DNA from: Gnetum montanum
Taxonomy: Eukaryota > Streptophyta > Gnetopsida > Gnetales > Gnetaceae
Reading direction: 5' to 3'
Assembly (NCBI GenBank): GCA_015680685.1
Contig: MNCI01008036.1
Span: forward strand, 165,664-229,663
Length of the DNA stretch: 64,000 bases
The notes under the pieces are model-generated. The model was not told where the DNA came from. It made no database searches and was given only the letters and a program-made list of their open reading frames with translations. Within the stretch, counting starts at the first letter, position 1. Each line of letters starts with the position of its first letter. Both the position numbers and the translations under genes were made by a program. This document shows positions 34,372 through 45,257 of the stretch, piece after piece.

Positions 34372-36500
34372 TACCCCCATGATTGAATGAACACTCATCC
34401 TCAAGTGCAAAAGAGAAGGAACAAGTTCTTTACCATATAACATATTAGGTAGCTATGGAATTATTGACTGACATGACAAACTGACTCAAATGAAATAGAC
34501 ATATAGACTCTGAGTGCTCAAGTGTATAGAATTACGATTTTTACAATAGTGGGTGTTCATGAGAAGAGGAGTGAGCACCCTAAAGAATATCAACATCCAA
34601 CATCTCTTAGCAGTAAGAGAATGAGAGAGAGAAGAGATCCTTCAATCACAAATGGTCCTCATTGTGTGGTACTACTGCATCATCCTTAGTAAAGATAATC
34701 CCACTTCCAGTCCATGCTTCCCACTGTAATCATAACAAGATCATGAATTAGTATGCAATGTGTAACACATAGTGATTAAATGCCTTGTCTTGTCAGTGGG
34801 TACACTTGGCTAAGTTGTGATTGTGGTAGATTAGTTTCTTTGAGTAGTGTTAGTGAGAAGGCTAACAGAAAGGGTTAATTAAATTAATCAATCCATTAAA
34901 TTTGAAAAGGTTCAATACAAGGAAATATTTGAAGATGATATAAGAATTTACAACAATGAAAAAGAAGAATTCACTGAAAACTATTGTGAAGATGTGTACA
35001 ATTAGATGTCATTGATGGGGTAAACAAAAAGAATTTGATTGTAAAAATGTCTAAGGATAAAGAACTTAACTAACCCAACCAAAAGATATGCCAGTGGGTT
35101 CTCCCCAAAGCAAGCATAGGCCTTTTATGCCCTTGCATAACTTCAAACCAAAGGGTCCATGGGCTCCATGCATGATTAATGGTTATAGAAGGTTAAGTAC
35201 AAAAACCCAGAAGTAACTAACTAAGGATTTTGACACATCAAACCAAAACATGAAACTGGCAGTGAGGTGGAACATGGAAAGCATAGATGGATGAGAGAGA
35301 GAGAGTGGAATGAAGTTCTTGATTACAGTCACATGAAGTTCCTTGTGGATTTTGTGGTTAAATGACTTAATAGGATCCATCCTTAGTCCAGACCAAAACC
35401 ACCCCTTTCAGTGACTTCACATCAACATTCTAACACTAATACATCCCCTAAAACACAAGAGTGCTCCCACAAAACAACCATCATTCCAAATTAAAGAAGA
35501 AGTAGGAAGTGAGGAAGGGCCTTAATTAGAGGAGACAAGTCCCATAGCTAGTGCTTGTAGCCCATTTATTCTGTTTAAGGGGTGTGCTTTGAATTTCCAT
35601 TGTTTTTTTTTTTGCAATGGGAACCACACCATGCAAAGACACATGCATTTATTTTGTTTAAGGGGTATGCTTTGAATCCTTATATTTTTCTCTTTTTTTT
35701 CTTGATGAGAACCATACCATGCAAGGATGTAGGCATTTATTTTGTCCAAGGGGTGTGACTTGAATTCTCATCATTTTTTTTATGAGAACCACACCATGCA
35801 AGGACTTATTCAACTTCCTTTATTGATTAGCATGAAATGGTAAGAAATTCATGGAAACACACATGCACCTAGGCAAACAAAAAAGTACAAAGAATATCAA
35901 ATCCCCTTGAATCATTACCCTATTCAAACCTTTAAATCCTTCCCAATTCTGGGAACTACCAAAGTCACAAACTTATGAAAGTTTTATTAGTGAAAAAGGA
36001 ACTGCACATTTCCAAAACAAAGAAAACCATAGAGTGTGTAGATGGGTGGATGTTGTGGACTTACTACCTATTACATGAAAAAGAAACCATGTCCTAATTA
36101 TCCATAATGAAATTCAAAGCTAGAAACCAGACACCAACAATCAAATAACAAAAATAGTACATATCACCATCAAGTAACGCATTACCAATGTACCTGGCAC
36201 TTATTAACAAAAACTTAGAAAATCACACCAAATAAAAGAAAATATAGAAGAAAGTGTAAATCATTCAAGAAATATCAAATGTATTAATGATGGTGTAACA
36301 CAAATATTAGAAAATATTAATAAGATAAAAATAAAATATGTAAAACAAAGAACATGTAAAACAAAAAGTTGTAAAATGAAAAACATGTAAAAAAAAAAAG
36401 TTGAAAAACTAAGGAGTCGCTTGAATGGTTAGCATGGTTGGCCATCTCCCCCATGACTAAGTTGAAAGGAGGAGATTCGAAATATGGAGCATGGTTATCC
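34372..36500 (-). mobile_element. E3 polypurine tract and spacer
   Basis: 34372-34381 is the 3' polypurine tract (minus strand ATGGGGGTA). The rest is non-coding, the reverse complement counterpart of E2 43503-44500. It contains three copies of a block with accacaccatgcaa(a/g)ga plus poly-T (about 35560-35810, period near 80-100) and an internal polypurine-like tract at 36446-36456 (minus strand TCATGGGGGAG). Confidence 0.7.
35525..35810 (+). repeat. Short tandem repeats in the E3 spacer
   Basis: Three degenerate units: catttattctgtttaagggg / catttattttgtttaagggg / catttattttgtccaagggg, each followed by tg(t/c)gcttgaat... then a T-rich run and gggaaccacaccatgcaa or its variants (near 35565, 35645 and 35733). 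Confidence 0.75.
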
Positions 36501-37724
36501 ATTGGATGAGGTTGTTGTTGTGTTAGTTGGCATATGCTAATGGAAAGGCTTAATTTGTTGGATGTTAACTAGTTGTTTCATGTTTGGACTCTCAGGTTTA
36601 TAGATCATCATGGCCCCTGAAGGAAAAGTCTCATAAATGATATAAGGTCCTTCCCACAATGTCTGGAACTTAGTTCATTGAGGTACATGTGTGGGATTCT
36701 AGTAGAGAACCTTATCTCCTAGTTGAAATTTAACTTTTCCAATTTTTAGGTCATGACACTTTTTGTTATAAGCCTTTTGCAACTCATTAGATGATAAGGG
36801 CACTAATCAATTTGTCTAGTAGTCTTTCTTTTTGGACTAAACTTAAGTCAAGGTCAAGGTCACAGGCTGTTAAAAGTGTATAGAGTTTAGATTGAATAGG
36901 AAGTGTTGGTAGTTTTCTATACACAATCTCATAGGGAGAGTAGCCTATAGAAAGTTTCCAAGTTGAGTGGTAGGCCCAAAGGGCATCATTGAGTTTCATT
37001 CTCCAATCCTTCCTATATTTGCGAACAATTCATGTTAGTATTCTTGTGATTTTCCTATTGGTAACCTTGGCCTGACTAGTAGCTTGGGGATGATAAGGTG
37101 TTGTAAGTTTGTGCTCAACCCCCAAGCATTGCATAAGCTTTCGAAAAGTAGTGCCTATAAAATGAGTTCCATTATTAGAAATTAATGCATGTGGCACACC
37201 AAACCTGTTTACAACATTTTGTTGTATAAACTAAGTAGTAATAGAAGATGTATAGTTAATGATGGCTGCTACTTCTGCCCATTTCGTACAATAGTCAATA
37301 GCAACTATGATGTATGCCTTTCCATTTGACATGGGCATGATGGGACCAGTGAAATCAATGCCCCAAATGTTGAATGGTTTTAAAGGTTGAATCCATTATT
37401 GAGGTCCCTCCATTCGAGTAGTCATTCTACCATATCGTTCACATCGTTCACAAGAGCAAATGAAATGATGAGCATTCTTGAAGAGTGTTGGCCAATAGTA
37501 CCCTGCCATCAGGATTTTAATGGTTGTGTGCCTCCTAGCATAGTGTCCTCCACAAGAACCTTCATGAGCATCTTGGAGCACACGTAGTTGATTAGTAGTA
37601 GGGACACACCAACAAACCAGGCCATTGGTGCACACCTTGTAGAGGTGTCTATGATCCCCATGAAGCATTTTACCTAGTGAAGAAACTATTGTTTTCTCCT
37701 ATGGTCCAACCCTTGTGGCATCTC
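36500..37724 (-). pseudogene. E3 integrase (degenerate)
   Basis: 37668-37396 gives the HHCC zinc-binding domain: DAHEGSCGGHYARRHTTIKI, then YYWPTLFKNAHHFIC and CERCERYG, with all four ligands present. The core near 37350-37080 shows GIDFTGPIMPMSNGKAY and NRFGVPHALIS, with TTPYHPQATSQAKVTNRKI lacking the catalytic Glu. 36999-36787 gives LNDALWAYHSTWKLSIGYSP and YEIVYRKLPTLPIQ. Its sequence is nearer intact than E2's but still has stops between blocks. Confidence 0.8.
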
Positions 37725-38270
37725 TTAAGTGAGAAGATAGGTGAGGATGTTATCATACCATTTTGGCTCATTGTTCATTTGTTCAATTATTTCCCTAACA
37801 AAGAGGAGTTCATCAAGAAACGTATCAGATAATGGGCTTTCTTCCTCTTTGTCATCCCAACGTAACCAAGATAAGTGATTAGTGTTCACATCAGTGCCCT
37901 TTTGATCTACCATTGTAAGATCAAACTCCTGTAAGATCACTAGCCACTGTATGACATAGGGGCTCACCATTAGCTTATTCATTATGAAGTGAATGGCACT
38001 GTGGTCTATGTGCACAAGCACCTTGTATCCAAGCATGTAGTTCTTGAACTACTCTAGAGAAAACACGACTACCATCAATTCTTTTTCTGTAGTGATGTAG
38101 TTCAATTATGCACCCACAATGCTTTAGCTAGCACAATGGATGTAATATGGACATTTCTTGTCATCTAATTACATCAACATAGCTCCCAAAGAATAATTTG
38201 ATGCATTTGTCATGATGTGAAATGGTCTGGACTAGTCTAGTGCTTATAGGATTGGGGTTGCTACAAGCTT
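37725..38270 (-). pseudogene. E3 RNase H (degenerate, catalytic Asp to Asn)
   Basis: Near 38225-38190 the frame reads FHIMTNASNYS where E2 has FHIMTDASNFA; the first catalytic Asp is Asn by a single G-to-A change on the coding strand. 38036-37725 reads VLVHIDHSAIHFIMNKLMVS, QWLVILQEFDLTMVDQKGTD and NHLSWLRWDD. The domain order is the same as in E2. Confidence 0.8.
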
Positions 38271-38274
38271 TTTC

Positions 38275-39140
38275 TTAAATATTTGGAATGCTTTCTCACA
38301 CTCTACAGTCCAAACAAAGGGAGCATCTTTCTTTGTTAGCTTGACCAATAGTTTTGTGATCTTAGAGAAATTCTCTATGAAACGCCAATAGTAGCTAGTG
38401 TGTTCAATGAATGAGCAAACATCTTTAACTATTTCTGGCTAGCAAGTTATTCCTTGGATGACCCTTATTTCTTCAAGGTTCACCTCAATTCTTGTTTGTG
38501 ATATTTTGTGCCCCAATACAATGCCCTCCTAGACCATCAGGTCACTTTTGTGCCAATTGTGCCGTAAGTCAATTTTGACACATCATTTCAGCACTTGCTC
38601 AAGGTGGTTTAGGGATTGCTCAAATGTAGCTCCATAGGTGGAGAAGTCATCCATGAAGACTTCTACACCACTACCGATTTGTTTTTGAAAGATGCTCAAG
38701 ACTAGGCTTTGAAATGTGGCAAGAGCATTGCATAAGCAAAATGGCATCTTACAATATGCAAAAGTCCCCCAAGGACTTGTGAATGTTGTTTTTGCCTAAT
38801 CTTCTAATGCAATTTGAATTTGGTTATAGCCACTATGACCATCTAGGAAGTTGTAGTAGCAACACCCTGATATTATGTCTAATACCTAGTCAACAAATGG
38901 CAATGGAAAGTGATCCTTGAATGTTGCCATATTCAGTAGCCTAACATCGATGTAGACCTGCCACTTACCACCTTTCTTTGATACAATTACAAGTGGACTA
39001 ACCCACTTGCTATCCACAATGGAATAAATGAACCCCACCTTAAGGAGTTGTTCGATTTCATCCTTGATAATTTGCTTCATGGCTAAGTCACTATAAATGC
39101 GATGCTAACATATCCTAGGATCAATCCTTGTGAGTTTAGG
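38275..39140 (-). pseudogene. E3 reverse transcriptase (degenerate)
   Basis: 39080-38886: IEQLLKVGFIYSIVDSKWVS, PLVIVSKKGGKWQVYIDVRL, LNMATFKDHFPLPFVD. Near 38670-38640: GVEVFMDDFSTYG, keeping the catalytic F-M-D-D that is damaged in E2. Later SFIEHTSYYWRF near 38410. Stops interrupt the finger and palm segments. Confidence 0.8.
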
Positions 39141-39580
39141 ATATGACCAAGCAAAAGCTATGGACCATTTTTCAACTACCTTTAACAGCATCTCTTTCTA
39201 TTCTAGATCAAGTCTTGCATTGATTATAACCAGCTTTTTATTTCTAAAAAATACATATTCCATTCCAACCAATAGCATTTTCAGTTCAAGGGGTTGTTGC
39301 TTGAAGTTATCAGGAATTCCAACTCTTTCCAATAGGTATCATTGTTTGTATCATCAGAGAGTTGGCGATGAACTTGCTCTAGTTCATCCATGTTAGTGAC
39401 CTATTCACATGTCAAGCTCTCAACTGGTTCCATGCAAAGTGTGCTACTTTCTAAATCAACGGTCAACCACTGGGTGTTCTCCTTTTTTGTGGTTCCTGCA
39501 TACATACACCTTTGAATTTCTACTTCTTGTGCATACTACTTGCATGCAAAGATGGATGCTTACTTGGTGGCCCAAAGTTT

Positions 39581-40165
39581 CTACACATAATTGCACCCAC
39601 TATCATTGTACACGATGCATGGAACTCTATTCTTCTCGATCATTCCAAATGCATTTTCTTTAGAGATTTCCAAGGATAGATCTTTGATGCCCATTCTTGT
39701 GTCTATGGTGCTCAACCATGCTCTTTCCATGATGATTGGAAAGTCCCCTTTGCAATTCTCCACTTTGATTACTAGGAAGTTAGCAGGATAAGACCACCCA
39801 TAGACAGTGGTCATAATTTCTTCTACCAGTTCCAATGGAACAGTCATGGACTAGTCTACCAATTCTAATCTAATGTTGCTCTTCTTAAGAGGATGCAAGT
39901 TCTAGGCAATGTACATCTCATGTGAAATCAAATTAACACTAGAACCTGAATCAAGAAGATCCTTGCACGGTTCATTCCCAGCAATCTGCAAATAAATTAG
40001 AGGACTTCTAGGATCAACTAATTTCCTAGGAAGGTTTCCTACATGGATCCAATTAGACATGGTGTGAGTAAGCATTATAGTATTGATCCTTGGTAAATTT
40101 TGGTTTGAACGAGGCCTGAAGGAATCTAATATGGAGGAAGAAGCAAGAGTAGGGTTGTCAACCAC
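39581..40165 (-). pseudogene. E3 aspartic protease region (degenerate)
   Basis: 40165-39902: NWIHVGNLPRKLVDPRSPLI, then CKDLLDSGSSVNLISHEMY with the catalytic D-S-G loop intact. 39847-39581: VKVENCKGDFPIIMERAWLS, then a stretch conserved with E2 (GIKDLSLEISKENAFGMI). One stop near 39900 separates the two halves. Confidence 0.75.
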
Positions 40166-40299
40166 AGATATAGCTGAAGGCTTAGGTGGACTACGAGGTC
40201 AAAAGAAAGGTCTTTTCTTTGATCGATCATTTGACCCCTTCAATTGATGATTGGATTGCAAATTAATAGCCCTCGTAGCATTGCATTAAGGGGGTTGAG

Positions 40300-42635
40300 T
40301 GGGCAGTTCACCCTACAGTGGTGGAGAAGGTTGTAGCTGTGAAATTGGAGGAGGAGTGTGTGCAGGGATAGGAGGAGGATAAGGATAGGAAGCAGTTTCC
40401 CTTATTTTATGCAAAGAAGGAGTTCACTAGTAATTAGAAGGGTGGTAGTAAGGTTGTAACTAAGAAACATGACTAGAAGAGTCATGTGGAGCCATGGGTT
40501 GCTGAACATGGTAACCATATGGATCAAGCTACCAGTAAGGGTATTATTGCCTTGCTGATGCAAGCACCCATGATTGTGGTTGCTGCCATTGTTGTTACTA
40601 TTTGTATAGTTGTGGTGGAGCTCTACTTGGATAATACGGTTATTGATGATAGAACTGCTGACAATTACCTTGAGGATAAGACAACCTTCTAGATCCTTTG
40701 TGCAAGTTGTGGATGTCAGGCATACACTCTAGACTCCTAAAGATATGAAACAACGAGACAACATCCCTTAGGATGTTCATATTGTTAAACATCACATCCA
40801 TGATCATCATTTGATTCACTATTCACAACCTTTTCTATTGCAACAATTTTGCCATTACCTTTGTAATATGCATGTTCAGTTTCTTTGTGCCTTTTGCGCT
40901 CATGATTGCCACCTTGTTCTTGGGACTCTTTAGCAATTTTGAGGATAGCCTAAAATTTGCAATCCATGGAGTCTCTTAACTTATCAACCTTGGTCATAAG
41001 TTTAGATTGGAATTGTTGAAGTAGTAAGGCTTTTTTATGCACCCCCTCACTAAATACCAATTCATCCTCACTATCACATAATCGAACCTCCCGCTTGCAA
41101 ATGGAAGGATCTTGGTTGTACTTCTTTGCACTTTCTCTTCTTCTAAGCTCACCCTCCTCTTTGGCGACCTACTCTATTAACCTTTGTACCTAACAAGTAG
41201 TTAGTTCTAACAATCGCCCTTGGGCATAGACACTAAGGGTTTCCCTCGTTTCATTACAAAGCCCATCTACAATGTGGTGGAGTTGAGCTAATTGAGAATA
41301 ACCATGGCTAGGACATTTGTGCATCAAGACATAGTATCAGCCAATGGTGACATCCAAGGGTTCGTGTGCTCCTTGTTTCTACCCTTGAATCTGCTTCCTT
41401 ATGTTGGATACTCAGGAGTATGTTTGATACTTATCATTAAACATTTCAAGCATGGAACTCCATTGTCTAATAGATTCTAGTTCTAAGGATTGGTACCAAT
41501 TCTCTACTTCTTTGATGAGTATCCTAGGAAATAACTTTATCTTTTTCCATTTGTTCTCTATGCTTTGCAAGGCACATGCATCTTGAAAAGCTTGAAGATG
41601 ATTCTACAGATTAAAGTTATATCCTCCTTCAAATCAAGGAATATTGTTCATGTTTAAACATTTGATCCAACTGTCTTTCACATGCCTTGTTGGAATTCTG
41701 ACTACCTTTGCAATGTTAAGCATACTTCGAGTAGCAAATAAAGGCTCATCAAGGTCTTAATCATGGTGCCTACAATGCCCTCTACTACCCCTTCGTTCAT
41801 GAAGATGTGCTTCTCTTGAACATCTATGTCCTTGATCTTGCCTATCTTGATGGTACCTTGGGTTATTTTGGTCCCGTTAGTCGTTTTGTTCATTTTGAAC
41901 ACCTCCATCATGATCTTGCCTTCTGCAATCATGGTTAGAGCTAGAAGAAGAAGAAGATGATGATGATGATGATGATGAAGGGGAAGAGGAAGGAGAACCA
42001 TCACCACCATCATGGTGCCTGATACTGCCTCTTCAGTGATCGCAACCACAATCACGATTGTAATTCTTGCCATCATCCCTGTCTTGACTTGCCACTTTGG
42101 ATCCTACTTTATCATTGGATCCCTTGTTACTAGAATCAAGATTGTAAATTTTGAAGTGTAGATTCTGGTTTTGACCTTTATCACCAAAGTTAAAGAGAGG
42201 AGCATCACTGAGCGGAAGATCCCCAAAGAAGGATTCCCCACTAGCTTGTTGGTACAACAAGAACAGAGAATCATTAAGTCCTTTTCCATTCAAAAGTTCA
42301 TAATGTTTCTCTAGTTGCTGATCTTGTGCATGTTATGCTTTGGTGGGACGATAATTCGTAGCATCAACATCTTCCACGATATATTCCCCATGGCGATCTT
42401 GAAAACCACATCATGCAAGCATTTGATAAAGCATTGCAGGAGCAACACAATTGGGTAGCAACACAATGCTGCCCTCCATGTCATGCCACTACAGCTACTC
42501 ATCTTGGTGTAAGATGAAGGTAAAGTTTGGCACATACTCATCAGGATGAGTATATGTAATTTGGTACTATTGAGGCTTTGATGGATGAGCGTTATCAGGT
42601 TTGGATAGAGAAGCACTCCTGTGAGAAGAAGACAT
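40300..42635 (-). pseudogene. E3 gag (degenerate)
   Basis: Start at 42635 (ATGTCTTC, same as E2). The block HPDEYVPNFTFILHQDE lies near 42545. 42293-42033 is the Ser/Asp/Asn-rich linker (DAPLFNFGDKGQNQNLHF). A gag-core segment (MFNDKYQTYS) lies near 41440-41420, and a Pro/Gln/Tyr-rich C-terminal region is at about 40700-40300. Frameshifts and stops are abundant. A GAT/GAA-rich low-complexity run sits at 41942-41986. Confidence 0.65.
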
Positions 42636-42775
42636 TGTTGATTAGTAAAAAAAAAATCACAGTGTGCTTTGAGAATTTGATGTAGTAGTTGTAACACAAG
42701 ATATGACTCTTATGTTCATTCCAAAAATTTAAATACTTTCACTAGATCCTCGATAGCACACAAAACAACAAAAAG

Positions 42776-42795
42776 GTCCCCAACAATGATGCCAA
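42776..42795 (-). promoter_or_regulatory. E3 primer-binding site
   Basis: Minus strand TTGGCATCATTGTTGGGGAC, directly abutting the LTR and aligned with the E1 site TTGGCGTTGTTGCCGGGGA. Confidence 0.7.
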
Positions 42796-43501
42796 TGATG
42801 AGTGATGAGGTACCCCTATGCCCAACCATATGAATCACTAAGGTGTTATGCATGATCTAGTCAAATTCTATGGACCTATAGTTATCTCATACACTAGTTC
42901 CTCTAGGAAATGAAATGACATTAAGAACGTTCATTGTCTTCCCAACTACACTTGTGAGGCTCAAGGGTATGGTTTAAGTGTAATTTAGGTACATGAATTT
43001 TTATTATGTCATATTTTATGGATGTAATAGTCTATAACAAGAATAAAGGGTAGAGAAGATTGAAACTAATGTCTATTTCCTATCTAGCCTATGACAAGTA
43101 ACCACCCCACTTTCCTAGACACATCTTGAACACATATAGCACTATTGGGCTACCAAATGTTAAGTGTTGCTAGGTTACCAAGTGGTCGTGCTCGTGTTCA
43201 TTAATTGCTAAAAATAAATTCCTTAATGAAGTGCATTAAAGTAAATAACAAGAAAGTAAAATGCAATTAAGAAAATATTAAGTTATTCTTAGTACTACAA
43301 GGATTGCCAAAAGAGTTTGTTTTATTTCTATCACATTGTTGTGCTTAGGTACATTAGTGCTCGAACAAAGAACCATACACACTTTAGACTCCTTCTGTAG
43401 GCACTCAAAAAATATTCTAACTTTGAGGAGAATGAATTGCAAGAGCTTCACTACGTTGCTTGAAAACTGAAAACTAAAACTATTCAAAATTGACTCAAAA
43501 C
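42796..43501 (-). repeat. E3 5' LTR (right copy, truncated at N)
   Basis: Begins TGATGAGTGATGAGGTACCC. Matches 33522 to about 34247 up to ttgactcaaaac, then stops at the N (43502). The last ~125-150 bases present in the left copy (gggatcccatgc ... ttcatca) are absent. Confidence 0.85.
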
Positions 43502-43502
43502 N
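43502..43502. other. Single N marking a sequence break
   Basis: The LTR of E3 stops here in mid-sequence and E2 spacer sequence begins at once, so at least the LTR terminus is missing. Confidence 0.8.
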
Positions 43503-45257
43503 TTTTTGATTGCTAATGTTTGGTTTCTATTTTTAAATTTTGATGATTGATGATTAAGACAAAGTTCCATTTTTATGGAATAGGTAGTGAGTCCACATCA
43601 TCCATCCATCCACAAACTCTATGGTCTTCCTAGTTTTGGAAGTATGAGGCCCCTTTTCCTTAATGAAACTTTAACGAACTTGTGACCTTGGTAGTTTCCA
43701 AACTTGGGAAGGATTCAAATGATTTGAAAAGGTTGTGACTTCAAGGGGACCTAATACTCTTTGTGCCTTTCTACTTACTTGAGTGCATGAGTGTTTTCAT
43801 GGATTTCTTACCTTTCCGTGTTGACCAATAACAGGAAGTTAATAAGTCTTTGCATGATGTGGCTTCCATCCATAAAAACATAAAATCAAAAAAAATGATG
43901 GAAATTCAAATCACACCCCTTATACAAAAATAACAGGCTAAGAATTAGTTATGGGACTAGAAAGACATGTTACCATGCTTGAAGGTCTCCTCTAACTAAG
44001 GCCCATTCTCACTTTTTTTCTTCTCTTGTCTTCTTAAATAAGGAATGGTGATTGATCTGTGGGAGCATTCTTGTATCATAAGGGGGTGGACTGGTCTTAG
44101 AGTGGTGATGCAAAGTCACATAAGATGGTTGGTATCGATCTAGACTAAGGATAGACTTTATCATGTCATTTAGCCATAAGATTTACAACAAACTTAATGT
44201 GACCATGATTAGGAATTCCATTTCATCTTCTCTCTCATCCATCGATACTTTCCATAACTCATCTCACTATCAATTTTCATGTCTTCTCCAATGTCTTAAT
44301 GTAATGTGTCAAAATTCTTAGGTAGATTCTTTCGAATTTGGTCCTTAACTTTTCATAACCATTAATTAACTATGGGTCTACAAACTCCTTAGTTAAGGTT
44401 ATGCAATGGCACAAAGGACATGAGCCTACTATGGGGAGGATACATTTGCATATCTCTTGGTTGCATTAGTTAAGTCCCTTAGGTATTTTCGTAGTCAAAT
44501 ATTTTGTGCACCCCATCATGCATCCAACTATGTGCTCCTAAGGCATTTTCTCCAATGCAATATCATTCTCCCACCAAGTTCTTCATTTTCATGAATTATC
44601 AAGCCCTCTTTGAGATTTCATCATGTTCACGGCCTTTCTAGGTCTCCAAAAACATCAATTACATGCTTAAACTCTCTTTATTTTTCATATTTTTTAAAGG
44701 TGAAAATTTTGGTCATAGGCTCCGTAGATGGGTAGCCATCAATGGAGCCCATGCATAAATGAGACCCTGTATACAGGATCCGGTCAACATAGGGGTTCAC
44801 CTACCTATATATAGGTGACCACACATAGCGATTTTCACATTTGCTTCAAAACAAGTGGGGAGTTTTTCAATTTTTTTAGAGCCCAAAAACTTCCAAAAGC
44901 CATATCTTCCTAACCATATGTTTGACTAACTTTGTTCTTCAAACCTTGTAGCTATTAGAGGTAAGCTCTTTGTCATGGAGGATACACACCTTAAGTTTTT
45001 GACAAAAAATTTTTGGAAAAATTTCTAACTCGCATAAGGTTTAACAGAGAAATTAACATAAAAACATTAAATTATGAGAGTTAAACCTTTCCAACAAGCT
45101 CTAGTGACATTCCAAGTTAAAAATCATCAAAATAATCATAAAATAATTAATATGCCATGGTCTAAACTTAGCCTAAGTATAACCACCTAATGAGAAAGGT
45201 ACTTAAATGTTATAAGTTATACATTGAATGCTAATCCTTGGCTATGTTTTGACCATA
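43503..45257 (+). mobile_element. E2 post-pol spacer (right part)
   Basis: Non-coding. cacatcatccatccatcc near 43597 and ggactaaggata near 44142 are the reverse complement counterparts of E3 36030-36070 and 35380-35390, so E2 resumes here in plus orientation. Downstream (44700-45250) it carries E2-specific sequence leading to the third ORF. Confidence 0.75.

Larger units (their letters stand above)
33522..43501 (-). mobile_element. E3: Ty3/gypsy element nested in the E2 spacer
   Basis: Minus strand: 5' LTR 42796-43501 (cut by N), primer-binding site 42776-42795, gag 42635-40300, protease, RT, RNase H, integrase to about 36500, spacer to 34380, polypurine tract, 3' LTR 33522-34371. It closely parallels E2 domain by domain but has no third ORF. 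A CTAAT beside the left LTR (33517-33521) recurs just past the N (43513-43517), a likely target duplication disturbed by the assembly break. Confidence 0.85.

Noticed and set aside
41702-42076. 124-codon minus-strand ORF rich in Met, His and Leu
   Set aside because: Shifted frame of the E3 gag low-complexity region (GAT/GAA repeats).
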